A stretch of DNA of 64,000 nt from assembly GCA_964451365.1 (NCBI GenBank), contig CAYVIB010000029.1, positions 11,977 to 75,976 of the forward strand. Reading direction: 5' to 3'. Of the stretch, positions 8,294 through 17,251 are shown in pieces (the first letter of the stretch is position 1; every line of letters begins with the position of its first letter). Under the pieces are notes generated by a model that saw only the letters and a program-made list of their open reading frames with translations, searched no databases and was not told the origin of the DNA. Source of the DNA: CAYVIB01 sp964451365 (GTDB taxonomy: Bacteria > Pseudomonadota > Gammaproteobacteria > Pseudomonadales > Cellvibrionaceae). Position numbers and translations under genes: made by a program.

Positions 8294-8747
8294 AGTTTTC
8301 TCTGACTAATAACGAATCAAAAGATTCAGTAAAATATACGCCGTCTTACGGGAGCGGCTTCATAATTATAGTGGTCTGCCGAATGGCGGGCGGTTTTTCA
8401 ACAGCCGGGTAACATGATATTTTACACGGCCGGGCCGGTACTTATTCTTTGTGCCCGCCAGCTCGAATATTTCACCACACTCTCAAACTGGCCGAAACGG
8501 TCGGTGCGGGCTGGCGTGGTCGGGGTTCGGTGTTTGTCAGTCGCGAGCAAGCGCCAGCCATAATGGCGGAACTGCGGAAAACGCGGGGAAACGGTTTTCA
8601 GCCCTACAACCTCGGGCCGACGCCAGCAAGTCGGCATTTGGTGAAATACCGGCTGGCCCGTGGGGCCGCCGGAAGGCGACTATATAGGATTGGCCGGGAT
8701 TATCAAGCCATCAAATGTAATGTACTTTTTTTGGACACTTGTGATTC
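8294..8747. other. 454-bp gap with no convincing gene
   Basis: This separates the divergent DUF3291 operon and the DUF1653-tadA pair, so it should carry promoters in both directions. A 100-codon plus-strand frame (8449-8751, TTG start) ends in a 4-nt overlap with the DUF1653 start. Its translation is rich in Arg and Pro and has no ribosome-binding site, so I do not call it. GC-rich inverted segments near 8610-8690 could fold but match no RNA family I recognise. The signature of the signal recognition particle RNA is absent. Confidence 0.45.
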
Positions 8748-9014
8748 ATGACAGATGACATCAGGCCGGGACGTTACCGCCATTACCAGGGGCGAGAGTA
8801 TCAGGTTTACGGTACCGCGAAGCACTCGGAAACCGAGGAAAAGCTGGTTATTTACCGCTGCCTGTACGGCGATTTTTCATTGTGGGTCAGGCCTCTGGAG
8901 CTGTTCCTTTCGTCGGTCGAACGCGAAGGGAAGGTTTGCCCGAGGTTTGAGCTGATCAGTGAAGACCCGAAAGGTGGAATTTCTGGCGGAACGGAAGCGG
9001 CTTATGACGGCTGA
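8748..9014 (+). CDS. DUF1653 domain protein
   Basis: This small cytoplasmic protein of 88 residues has the DUF1653 signature: GRYRHYQGREYQVYGTAKHSE near the start, then LVIYRCLYGDFSLWVRPLELFL. The fold is predicted to be a small beta-barrel, and no biochemical function is established. The last 11 nt overlap the start of tadA, so the two genes are probably translated together. Confidence 0.9.
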   Translation: MTDDIRPGRYRHYQGREYQVYGTAKHSETEEKLVIYRCLYGDFSLWVRPLELFLSSVEREGKVCPRFELISEDPKGGISGGTEAAYDG

Positions 9015-9492
9015 CGACGATGTGAAATGGATGCGGGAGGCGTTGACGCTTGCCCGGCAGGCGCAATTGGAGAACGAAGTCCCCGTGGGAGCGGTGGTGG
9101 TGTGCGATGATCGGATTATCGGCCGGGGCTGGAACCATCCGATCGGCGCCTGCGACCCGACGGCGCATGCGGAGGTGGTTGCCTTGCGGCAGGCAGCCGG
9201 CAAGGAGAGGAACTATCGCCTTCCGGGAGCCACCCTTTACGCGACCATCGAACCCTGCGCCATGTGCCTTGGGGCCATTGTGCAGGCGCGTATAAGCCGG
9301 GTGGTTTTTGCCGCTCGGGAGCCCAAGGCCGGAATGCTGGCGAGCCATCCGCAGTTGTTGGAAGCGGGAGTTTTCAATCATCAGGTGGTCTGGGAGGGCG
9401 GTGTTTGCGAAACAGAGGCGGCAGAATTGATGCAGGCGTTTTTTCAGGCCCGCCGGGAAGCGAAAAAGCAGCTGAAGGACGCGAATGGATAA
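9004..9492 (+). CDS. tadA: tRNA adenosine(34) deaminase TadA
   Basis: TadA converts the wobble adenosine of tRNA-Arg(ACG) to inosine. The zinc and catalytic residues are clear: His55 and the proton-shuttling Glu57 in PTAHAEVVALR, and Cys85/Cys88 in EPCAMCLGAIVQARI. I take the ATG at 9004, giving 162 residues, rather than an upstream GTG at 8959. The protein then starts MTADDDVKWMREAL, as in relatives, and the extra 15 residues would fall wholly inside the DUF1653 gene. It is followed closely by mltF in the opposite direction, and the tadA-mltF-purL neighbourhood is common in gammaproteobacteria. Confidence 0.96.
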   Translation: MTADDDVKWMREALTLARQAQLENEVPVGAVVVCDDRIIGRGWNHPIGACDPTAHAEVVALRQAAGKERNYRLPGATLYATIEPCAMCLGAIVQARISRVVFAAREPKAGMLASHPQLLEAGVFNHQVVWEGGVCETEAAELMQAFFQARREAKKQLKDANG

Positions 9493-9528
9493 AGTGGATA
9501 AAAATCTGCCGGTATAGCGGGCGCGGTG

Positions 9529-11040
9529 TTACAGAGACGAGGTGGCAGCGATGGACTTAACCGCCTCGGTCACCACCGGGCTGAACTGGGCGAATTCGTT
9601 CGGTTTTTCCTTTTCATCATTCACTGCCAGTTGCTGCAAGCGACCTTTTTCCACCTCGTGCCAGGCAATAATGGTCTGGAAATTCCGGATATTTTGTACG
9701 TATTCCACGGGCTCCCAGCCGCGCGCGTAGCCGTGCTTGGTGAATTTGTAGTACTTGCGTTTGGCCAGCAGCGGCAGGTATTCCTTGACGTCGTTCCATT
9801 TATCGGGGTTCGCGCCGTGGTGCTGGGCGAGAATCCTGGCGTCCTCCAAGTGGCCCATTCCGACATTGTAAGCGGCCAGTGCCAGCCAGGTGCGGTCAGG
9901 TTCGGTGATACGCTCCGGAAGGCGGCTGTGAAGCGACTTGAAGTATCTTGCTCCACCGAGGATGCTTTGTTCCGGGCTCAGCCGGTTTCTGATACCCAGG
10001 TCTCTCGCAGTATCCAGGGTCAGCATCATAAAACCGCGAACGCCGGTGTGGGATTTGGCCGCGGGATTCCAGTGGGATTCCTGGTAAGCCAGGGCGGCGA
10101 GCAGGTGCCAGTCCAATCCCTCGGCTTCCGCCGCGTCCCGCAGTTGCTGCTCCCATTTGGGCAGACGGGAATCCAGCCGGTGGGTAAACAGGAGCGCGCC
10201 GCTGTAGTTGATCTCCCCAAGGTGGCCGTAGAATTTATCCATGGTATCGGCGATAAACTGCTTTTCCTGCGCGTCGTTGAAGAATTTTTCCGCCTCCCGA
10301 AAAAGGCTGTCGTCATTTTGTTTCGGGAAGGCCCATGCCAGGCTCTGCGGCTCGCTGATGTCAAATGCCACCTGGGCGCGCGGGTACAGCGAGCTGTTCA
10401 TCTTATAGGCGTTGGAGTCTACGATGGTGTAGTCGATCTTGCCGCTGTGCACCATTTCCAGCAGGTCAAGCATTTCCATGTCGTGCTGTTCTTCCCATAC
10501 CAGGTCGGGCAGCTCGCGCTGCAACTCCCGCAAACGTTCTGCGTGGGAGCTGTTGGCAATAACGAGGATGTTTTTACCCACCAGGTCGGCGGGCGATTTT
10601 GGTTTGTCTTCACCCGCGCGGTAAATCAATTGCTGGGTGATCTGCAGGTAAGGGGTGGAAAACCGGACTTTCTGTTTGCGCCGCTCGGTAACTGTCAGGC
10701 CCGCGGCGGCAAAGTGGGTATTGTTGCGACCGACCACATTGAGCATTCTGCCCAGGTCTTCCACGTCGCGGATCTCCAGGTTCACGCCCAGGCGATCGGC
10801 AAACTGCCGGGCAATAACGTACTCAAAGCCGGTATAACCGGAGGAGTCTTCGTAATAGGTGGTTGGACCGTTGCGGGAAATGACGACCAGTTTGCCGTCA
10901 GAGAGAACCTGCTCGAGGGTGGTGGGAATTCGGCTGCTGACCAGCCCGCTGACAGAAACGGCGAGGATGCCCAACATCACAGCCCATTTTGTCAGCCGCG
11001 CCACCGCGTACAACGTTGATAACGCTATTGTTTTAGCCAT
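9529..11040 (-). CDS. mltF: Membrane-bound lytic murein transglycosylase F
   Basis: MltF cleaves peptidoglycan glycan strands to anhydro-muropeptides at the cell envelope. It has an N-terminal membrane or signal segment (about residues 15-35) and a solute-binding-protein-3-like domain (about 45-270, with FEYVIARQFADRLGV and VRFSTPYLQITQQLIYR). The C-terminal SLT family 1 catalytic domain shows the catalytic Glu321 in LAYQESHWNP, then GVRGFMMLT and AAYNVGMGHLEDAR. The 503-residue length fits. It faces purL across a shared upstream region and converges on tadA. Confidence 0.95.
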   Translation of the reverse strand: MAKTIALSTLYAVARLTKWAVMLGILAVSVSGLVSSRIPTTLEQVLSDGKLVVISRNGPTTYYEDSSGYTGFEYVIARQFADRLGVNLEIRDVEDLGRMLNVVGRNNTHFAAAGLTVTERRKQKVRFSTPYLQITQQLIYRAGEDKPKSPADLVGKNILVIANSSHAERLRELQRELPDLVWEEQHDMEMLDLLEMVHSGKIDYTIVDSNAYKMNSSLYPRAQVAFDISEPQSLAWAFPKQNDDSLFREAEKFFNDAQEKQFIADTMDKFYGHLGEINYSGALLFTHRLDSRLPKWEQQLRDAAEAEGLDWHLLAALAYQESHWNPAAKSHTGVRGFMMLTLDTARDLGIRNRLSPEQSILGGARYFKSLHSRLPERITEPDRTWLALAAYNVGMGHLEDARILAQHHGANPDKWNDVKEYLPLLAKRKYYKFTKHGYARGWEPVEYVQNIRNFQTIIAWHEVEKGRLQQLAVNDEKEKPNEFAQFSPVVTEAVKSIAATSSL

Positions 11041-11383
11041 CTAGTCGGGATTCCTTTTGCCTTCTACTCAGCCTGTTTCTTCAAATTCTCATCAGCCTGG
11101 TTCTTTCGGTCATCATTAACCTGAACTCTTTTTGGGCAACGTCAACAATAGTTCCGGATTCTACCGAGAAAAATTGTGAGTAACTAGCTTGTAATCTTTA
11201 GACTTTAATGGTAAGGGATGTTCCTGAAGATGATGCTTGTCCGACGAACGGTCGGAACGCCACGCGGTCCAATTTTATCGCATCTGACGGCCGTACCAAG
11301 TGCCTGTCAGCGCCAGATCAAGTACAATTCGCACCTTCTTATTCCAATCCGTCAAATCATTAACTCAGAGGCCCTTCTTCCCG
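11041..11383. other. Divergent promoter region of mltF and purL
   Basis: The stretch separates the mltF and purL starts. It includes a near-repeat of CAGCCTG-TTCTT (two copies close together around 11070-11105). The best plus-strand -10 candidate is TACAAT at 11323-11328. No PurR-like operator was recognised. Confidence 0.4.
11323..11328 (+). promoter_or_regulatory. Possible -10 box of the purL promoter
   Basis: TACAAT lies 55 nt before the chosen purL start. The hexamer 16 nt upstream (TGCCTG, 11301-11306) is a poor -35 match, so this is only a candidate. Confidence 0.3.
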
Positions 11384-14300
11384 ATGCTGATTCTGCATGG
11401 CGCCCCCGCATTATCCCAATTCCGACTCAACAAGTTACTTGAAAAGGCATACGAAGCAGACGCGGGAAAGGTTTCACTTCAGGCCCGGTTTGTTCATTTT
11501 GTCGACTTGAAAGAGCCGCTGGATGAAGGTGAGGAAGTGGTTTTAAGACAGTTGCTGACATACGGCCCTGCGGCAACGGATGCTGGTAGCCGGGAAGAGG
11601 GCAGCAACCTGTTTGTGGTACCCCGGCGGGGAACAATTTCGCCCTGGTCCTCCAAGGCCACGGATATCGCCCATAACGTCGGGCTGCGCAAGATCCGGCG
11701 GATAGAGCGGGGTATCCACTATGTTGTGTCCGGCTGTGACGAGGCCGGTCTTCAGGCGGTGAAAGGAATGTTGCACGACAGAATGGTGGAAACGGTTTTC
11801 GAAAAGGTGGATGACGTTGCGGCCCTGTTTACTCAAGAATCCCCGCGGCCTTTCACTGTGGTGGATGTGCTGGGGCAGGGGAGCGGGGCGTTGCGTCGGG
11901 CGAACGTCGAGCTTGGCCTGGCCCTGGCCGATGATGAGATCGGCTATCTGACCGATGCGTTTACCGAACTCAAGCGTAACCCCACCGATGTGGAACTGAT
12001 GATGTTTGCCCAGGCAAACTCCGAGCACTGCCGGCATAAAATTTTCAATGCCAGTTGGACCGTGGACGGCGAGGATCAGTCGCTATCTCTTTTCAAGATG
12101 ATCAAAAACACTTATGAGAAGGGCGGCGAAAATGTGTTGTCCGCCTATGCCGACAACGCGTCCGTTATCTCGGGCAACGAAGCCGGGCGATTCTACCCCG
12201 AGCCGGGCAACCGCACCTGGACCTACCATCAGGAGCCGATCCATATCCTGATGAAGGTGGAAACCCACAATCACCCGACCGCGATTGCGCCATTCCCGGG
12301 GGCGGGCACCGGCGCGGGAGGGGAAATCCGGGACGAAGGCGCGGTGGGTAAGGGTTCAAAACCCAAGGCGGGCTTGACCGGGTTTACCGTTTCCAACTTG
12401 AATATCCCGGATTACGTTCTGCCGTGGGAAGAAGATTACGGCAAGCCGGATCGCATCGTCAGTCCACTGGAAATCATGATCGAAGGCCCCATTGGCGGAG
12501 CGGCATTCAACAACGAGTTCGGCCGGCCCAATATCTGCGGCTATTTTCGTACGTTTGAGGAAGACTACGACGGCGAACGTCGCGGCTACCACAAGCCCAT
12601 CATGCTGGCCGGCGGTTACGGCAATATCAAGCAGGAACATATCGAGCAGACGCCTTTCGAGCCGGGGACCAAACTGCTGGTGCTCGGCGGCCCCGCCATG
12701 CTGATCGGCCTGGGCGGCGGCGCGGCATCATCGATGACCTCCGGCGCTTCGGCGGAGGACCTGGACTTTGCCTCCGTCCAGCGACAAAACCCCGAAATGG
12801 AGCGACGCTGCCAGGAGGTTATCGACCAGTGCTGGCAGTTGGGGGGCAGTAACCCGATTGCCTTTATCCACGACGTAGGCGCGGGCGGCCTGTCCAATGC
12901 CTTCCCCGAACTGGCGAAGGACGGCGGCTGCGGCGCGCGCTTTGATCTGCGCAAGGTGCCTAACGACGAGCCGGGCATGTCGCCATTGGAAATCTGGTGT
13001 AACGAATCGCAGGAGCGTTATGTGATAGCGGTAAAGGCGGCGGATGTGGCCCGCTTTGAAGCTATCTGCCAACGGGAGCGGTGTCCGTATTCAGTGGTGG
13101 GCGAGGCGTTGAGTGAAAAGACGCTTATTGTCAACGACACCCACTTCGACGCCAACCCGGTGGACCTGCCGATGAACGTGTTGTTCGGCAAACCGCCAAA
13201 AATGCACCGCATCGCGGAGAAGCGTCAGTATGCCACCGACAATTTCGACTATTCCGCCATTTCGGTCTCCGAAGCGGCGGAGCGGGTAATCCAGCACCCG
13301 GCGGTGGCGAGCAAGCAGTTTTTAATTACTATCGGCGATCGGACCGTAACCGGTCTGGTGGCCCGTGACCAGATGGTGGGGCCCTGGCAGGTCCCCGTGG
13401 CGGATTGCGCGGTGACCGCCGCCAGTTATGACACCTATGCCGGCGAGGCCATGAGCATGGGTGAGCGCACGCCGGTGGCGCTGCTCGACGGCCCGGCCTC
13501 CGGCCGTATGGCCATTGGCGAGGCTATTACCAACATCGCGGCCGCGCGCATCGACAATCTGGGCGATATCAAACTTTCAGCCAATTGGATGTGCGCCGCC
13601 GGCCACCCGGGCGAGGATGAAAAACTGTTCCGCACCGTGGAAGCGGTGGGGATGCAAATGTGTCCCGAGTTGGGATTGACCATACCAGTGGGCAAGGATT
13701 CCATGTCCATGCGCACCGCCTGGCGGCAAGATGGCGAGGACAAGGCGGTTACCGCGCCGTTGTCACTGATCATTTCCGCATTCGCGCCGGTGAAGGACGT
13801 CAGGAAAACAGTCACTCCGCAACTGGTGCCGGAAGAAGGTAACCAGTTGATTATGATAGATCTCGCGGCGGGCAGGGCGCGACTCGGCGCTTCCATTTTT
13901 TCCCAAGTGTACAACCGCGTGAGTGAGACGCCACCGGATGTTGAAAGCAACCAGGATTTAAAGGCTTTTTTCAACGCGATGCAAAACTGTCTCGAGCGGG
14001 GCCTGGTCAACGCATATCACGATCGTTCTGATGGAGGCATTTTTGTCACGCTGGCGGAAATGAGTTTTGCCGGGCGTTGCGGTGTTAATATCGATATTTC
14101 CGCGCTCGGCAAAAACGCCCACCAGGAACTTTTCAACGAAGAGCTGGGGGCAGTGGTGCAGGTCAGCAAGGACAATATTGATGCGCTGCTCGGGGAATTT
14201 GAAAAAGCCGGTTTGAAGGAAAGCGTTTTCGCTATCGGCGCGGCTACGAAAGCGGAGCAAATTATTGTCCGTCACGCCGGTTCCACAGTGCTGGAATCCA

Positions 14301-15256
14301 CCCGTGCACACCTGCAAAAACTGTGGAGCCAGACCAGTTACCGCGTTCAGCGTCTGCGCGATAACCCTGACTGCGCCGACCAGGAATTTGCCCAGATCGA
14401 GCGGGATAACCCCGGCCTCGGCGCCAGCCTCACGTATGATCCGTCGGAGGATACCTGCGCGCCGTTTATCAACCGGGGCAGCAGGCCGCGAGTGGCCATA
14501 TTGAGGGAGCAGGGCGTCAACGGACAAGCGGAAATGGCGGCGGCGTTCGATCGCGCCGGGTTTACTGCCGTCGACGTCCATATGAGTGATATTTTGAGCG
14601 GAAGAATTGCGCTGTCCGATGTTATCGGCCTGGCGGCCTGTGGTGGTTTTTCCTACGGCGATGTTCTTGGCGCGGGTGAAGGTTGGGCGAAGACAATCCT
14701 GTTCAACGCGCGCGCGCGCGATCAGTTCCAGGCCTTTTTTGAGCGGTCGGAAACTTTCAGTCTCGGCGTGTGCAATGGTTGCCAGATGCTGTCCAACCTC
14801 AAAAGCCTGATTCCCGGCGCCGGCCACTGGCCCCATTTCGTCAGGAATTTGTCGGAACAGTACGAGGCCAGGTTCAGCCTGGTGAAAGTGGAGGAATCGC
14901 CATCGGTACTGTTCCGCGGAATGGCGGGATCGTATATGCCGGTGGCGGTGGCGCACGGAGAAGGTCGGGCCGAGTTTGCCGACGAAAATGCGCGCGCGGC
15001 GTGCGAAGCCAGCGGAACCATCGGCCTGCGGTTCGTCGATAACGCTGTTAATGTGACGGAAACCTATCCCTTTAATCCCAACGGCTCGCCCGCCGGTATT
15101 ACCGGACTGAGTTCGCTGGATGGTCGCGTCACCATCATGATGCCGCACCCGGAACGGGTATTTCGCACTGTGGCCAACTCATGGCATCCGGCACAGTGGG
15201 GTGAAGACAGCGCCTGGATGCGACTGTTTCGCAACGCGAGGCTGTATGTCAAATAA
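11384..15256 (+). CDS. purL: Phosphoribosylformylglycinamidine synthase
   Basis: This large single-chain enzyme carries out the fourth step of purine synthesis, FGAR plus glutamine and ATP to FGAM. I start at the ATG at 11384, giving 1290 residues. It begins MLILHGAPALSQFRLNKLL, the conserved N terminus; a further-upstream GTG would add 28 unusual residues. The two AIRS/FGAMS-like halves are visible (for example KVETHNHPTAIAPFPGAGTG in the first and VGKDSMSM in the second). The C-terminal glutamine amidotransferase has its nucleophile at Cys1130 in LGVCNGCQML and the PHPER block near the end. A solute-binding-like gene follows after 21 nt. Confidence 0.97.
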   Translation: MLILHGAPALSQFRLNKLLEKAYEADAGKVSLQARFVHFVDLKEPLDEGEEVVLRQLLTYGPAATDAGSREEGSNLFVVPRRGTISPWSSKATDIAHNVGLRKIRRIERGIHYVVSGCDEAGLQAVKGMLHDRMVETVFEKVDDVAALFTQESPRPFTVVDVLGQGSGALRRANVELGLALADDEIGYLTDAFTELKRNPTDVELMMFAQANSEHCRHKIFNASWTVDGEDQSLSLFKMIKNTYEKGGENVLSAYADNASVISGNEAGRFYPEPGNRTWTYHQEPIHILMKVETHNHPTAIAPFPGAGTGAGGEIRDEGAVGKGSKPKAGLTGFTVSNLNIPDYVLPWEEDYGKPDRIVSPLEIMIEGPIGGAAFNNEFGRPNICGYFRTFEEDYDGERRGYHKPIMLAGGYGNIKQEHIEQTPFEPGTKLLVLGGPAMLIGLGGGAASSMTSGASAEDLDFASVQRQNPEMERRCQEVIDQCWQLGGSNPIAFIHDVGAGGLSNAFPELAKDGGCGARFDLRKVPNDEPGMSPLEIWCNESQERYVIAVKAADVARFEAICQRERCPYSVVGEALSEKTLIVNDTHFDANPVDLPMNVLFGKPPKMHRIAEKRQYATDNFDYSAISVSEAAERVIQHPAVASKQFLITIGDRTVTGLVARDQMVGPWQVPVADCAVTAASYDTYAGEAMSMGERTPVALLDGPASGRMAIGEAITNIAAARIDNLGDIKLSANWMCAAGHPGEDEKLFRTVEAVGMQMCPELGLTIPVGKDSMSMRTAWRQDGEDKAVTAPLSLIISAFAPVKDVRKTVTPQLVPEEGNQLIMIDLAAGRARLGASIFSQVYNRVSETPPDVESNQDLKAFFNAMQNCLERGLVNAYHDRSDGGIFVTLAEMSFAGRCGVNIDISALGKNAHQELFNEELGAVVQVSKDNIDALLGEFEKAGLKESVFAIGAATKAEQIIVRHAGSTVLESTRAHLQKLWSQTSYRVQRLRDNPDCADQEFAQIERDNPGLGASLTYDPSEDTCAPFINRGSRPRVAILREQGVNGQAEMAAAFDRAGFTAVDVHMSDILSGRIALSDVIGLAACGGFSYGDVLGAGEGWAKTILFNARARDQFQAFFERSETFSLGVCNGCQMLSNLKSLIPGAGHWPHFVRNLSEQYEARFSLVKVEESPSVLFRGMAGSYMPVAVAHGEGRAEFADENARAACEASGTIGLRFVDNAVNVTETYPFNPNGSPAGITGLSSLDGRVTIMMPHPERVFRTVANSWHPAQWGEDSAWMRLFRNARLYVK

Positions 15257-15277
15257 TTTGGGGTCGGGTACAAAGGA

Positions 15278-16156
15278 ATGACCGGTGTGGAAACGATCAA
15301 AAGGTCGGGCCTGTTTTTCTCGTTTGCGCTGTGCCTTGATTTTCTTTCCCCTGTTTATGGTCAGGCCCAGTTTGACGGAGAAACGGCCCGCTACTGGTCT
15401 TCCTTGTCCCGCAGCAGTTCCCGTGCGCTGTATGAAGAAAAGTTGATTACCGAAATACTGGAAAAGTCGAAAGACAAGTACGGTGATTATCAACTGGAGA
15501 TTGTTCACACTCCGATGACAAGCGAGCGCGGTTATCGGGAGCTAAAACTCGGTACGCTCATCAACTTTCAAACCAATCCCATAACGCGTCCGCTAAACGC
15601 GGATGAAATACAGGTTTTACCCCATGGCCTGATGAAAGGCATCATGGGTTACCGTCGTTGTATTACCAGACGTGGGGATTTACCCAGGTTCGAGTCTGTT
15701 AAAACGGCAGAAGATCTCAGGAATTTCAAAATTGGCCAGGTGGCCAACTGGACCGATTCCGATATCTTTAAAGCCAACGGCTATCCGGTATACGAAGGGC
15801 CAGACCTGGATGCAATGTTTCTGATGTTGTCGCGCGGGAGGTTTGATTGTTTTCCATTGGGAATAAGCGAAGTGGAAGAAGAGCTTTCCCGAATTGCCAC
15901 GCTTTATCCGGACCTTGTCGCGGTACCGGATCTCGTGTTGCACTATCCATTGCCGGTAAGACTGCAGGTACGAAAGGAGTCTTCCCAATTAATTGAGAGG
16001 CTGGAGTACGGGCTGGAACGAATGCTAAAAGATGGCAGTTTTGACAAATTATTTAATACCTATTTTGGCGATGTGGTAAAACGCCTTAAATCACCGAAAA
16101 CCCGACAGATTGATTTATCGAATCCATTTTTGGAACGCCACAACCCGGCGCAGTAA
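15278..16156 (+). CDS. Periplasmic solute-binding-like protein (SBP family 3 type)
   Basis: The 292-residue product carries a signal sequence (KRSGLFFSFALCLDFLSPVYG) followed by a type II periplasmic-binding fold. Recognisable elements are MGYRRCITRR, an inter-domain block VKTAEDLRNFKIGQVANWTDSDIF, and RGRFDCFPLGISEVEEEL. No ABC permease or ATPase is nearby, so it may be an orphan sensor-like binding protein; the ligand is unknown. The AAAGGA ribosome-binding site touches the ATG at 15278, so initiation at the in-frame GTG at 15287 (9 nt spacing) is a serious alternative. It probably shares the purL transcript. Confidence 0.82.
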   Translation: MTGVETIKRSGLFFSFALCLDFLSPVYGQAQFDGETARYWSSLSRSSSRALYEEKLITEILEKSKDKYGDYQLEIVHTPMTSERGYRELKLGTLINFQTNPITRPLNADEIQVLPHGLMKGIMGYRRCITRRGDLPRFESVKTAEDLRNFKIGQVANWTDSDIFKANGYPVYEGPDLDAMFLMLSRGRFDCFPLGISEVEEELSRIATLYPDLVAVPDLVLHYPLPVRLQVRKESSQLIERLEYGLERMLKDGSFDKLFNTYFGDVVKRLKSPKTRQIDLSNPFLERHNPAQ

Positions 16157-16223
16157 TCACCCGATCCACACCTGTACACAGGTAAAATACACCCAGCGCA
16201 AAATACCCGATAAGGAGTGTGAA

Positions 16224-17204
16224 ATGAAAAAACGAATTTTAGGTAAAACCAACCTGGAAGTGAGCGAAATGGGCCTGGGCTGCTGGCAACTGGGCGGTGA
16301 TTTCGGTCCCATTGAAGACAAACGCGCGCTGGCTATTCTCGACGCCGCGGTGGAGCAGGGCATTACTTTTTTTGATACCGCGGATGTATACGGCGCGGGT
16401 CGCAGTGAATCATATCTGGGAGAGGCCTTGTCGCCGTTGGGGAACAACGTCGTTGTGGTAACCAAGTACGGCCGTGGTCCCGGCACTTATCCCGACGGAT
16501 ATTCGCTGACGGATATGCGCGATTCCATTCTTCGTGCGCAGGACCGCCTGAAGCGTGACGTCATTGACCTGGTGCAATTGCATTGCATTCCCACCTCGGT
16601 GATGCAACGCGGGGAAATTTTCGACTGGCTGCGCACCGTGCAACAGGACGGCCTGATTAAATATTTTGGCGCAAGCGTGGAAACACTCGAAGAAGCGTTT
16701 TTGTGCGCGGAGCAGGATGATCTTGCTTCCTTGCAGATTATTTTCAATTTGTTTCGTCAGCGGCCGATTGAAAAACTGTTTGAGGTCACCAAGGAAAGAA
16801 ACATCGGCATAATCGTTCGCCTGCCGCTGGCCAGCGGGATGTTAAGCGGAAAATATTCCAGGGATACGCAGTTTGCGGAAACAGATCACCGCAACTACAA
16901 CAAGGATGGCAAGGCGTTCAGTGTCGGGGAAACTTTCTCCGGGATTCCTTTTGACACAGGACTTGAGCTGGTCGAGCAAATCAAAAAATATAAACCGGAA
17001 GACATGAATATGGCGCAATTTGCCATGCGCTGGATTCTGGACCACGATGCCGTGACCACGGTGATAGCCGGCGCGAGTTCCGCGGAGCAGGTTGCACAGA
17101 ATGTCTCTGTCAGTTCATTGCCACCGGTCTCTCCGGACGCGCATAAAGCTTTGTATGACTTTTATTTATACAATATCGAACAGCATATTCGCGGTGTGTT
17201 TTAA
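16224..17204 (+). CDS. Aldo/keto reductase
   Basis: This is an NADPH-dependent oxidoreductase of the aldo/keto reductase superfamily, 326 residues from the ATG at 16224. That start is preceded by AAGGAGTG at good spacing and begins MKKRILGKTNLEVSEMGLGCWQLGG, as in relatives. The (beta/alpha)8 landmarks are FDTADVYGAGRSE with the catalytic Asp and Tyr, Lys in VVVTKYG and His in DLVQLHCIP. The NADPH-binding C-terminal segment is VIAGASSAEQVAQN. The substrate cannot be told. It ends just before the terminator at 17216-17243. The next operon concerns glycerol phosphate, so a role in triose or glycerol metabolism is possible but unproven. Confidence 0.92.
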   Translation: MKKRILGKTNLEVSEMGLGCWQLGGDFGPIEDKRALAILDAAVEQGITFFDTADVYGAGRSESYLGEALSPLGNNVVVVTKYGRGPGTYPDGYSLTDMRDSILRAQDRLKRDVIDLVQLHCIPTSVMQRGEIFDWLRTVQQDGLIKYFGASVETLEEAFLCAEQDDLASLQIIFNLFRQRPIEKLFEVTKERNIGIIVRLPLASGMLSGKYSRDTQFAETDHRNYNKDGKAFSVGETFSGIPFDTGLELVEQIKKYKPEDMNMAQFAMRWILDHDAVTTVIAGASSAEQVAQNVSVSSLPPVSPDAHKALYDFYLYNIEQHIRGVF

Positions 17205-17215
17205 AAAACATAAGC

Positions 17216-17243
17216 AAAGCCCGGCGTCGTCCGGGCTTTTTTT
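17216..17243 (+). terminator. Intrinsic terminator abutting the kinase start codon
   Basis: AAAGCCCGG (17216-17224) pairs with CCGGGCTTT (17231-17239) around a 6-nt loop and ends in seven T residues. It lies 11 nt after the aldo/keto reductase stop and only about 8 nt before the kinase ATG at 17252. That leaves no room for a separate promoter downstream of it. Confidence 0.88.
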
Positions 17244-17251
17244 CAGGCGAA

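Noticed and set aside
8294..8747. Possible signal recognition particle RNA near tadA
   Set aside because: The conserved GGAAGG-AGCAGCC-type core is absent, despite a local CCGGAAGGCG stretch.
8449..8751. 100-codon plus-strand frame ending in a 4-nt overlap with the DUF1653 gene
   Set aside because: TTG start without a ribosome-binding site and an Arg/Pro-rich translation unlike any family I know; the overlap can be chance.
9526..11019. Plus-strand ORF of 497 codons opposite mltF
   Set aside because: It is the exact antisense of the MltF coding region, which has all family motifs; the antisense translation has no recognisable domain.
13958..15148. Minus-strand ORF of 396 codons inside purL
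   Set aside because: purL is complete and conserved over this segment. The antisense frame is a by-product of high GC third positions.
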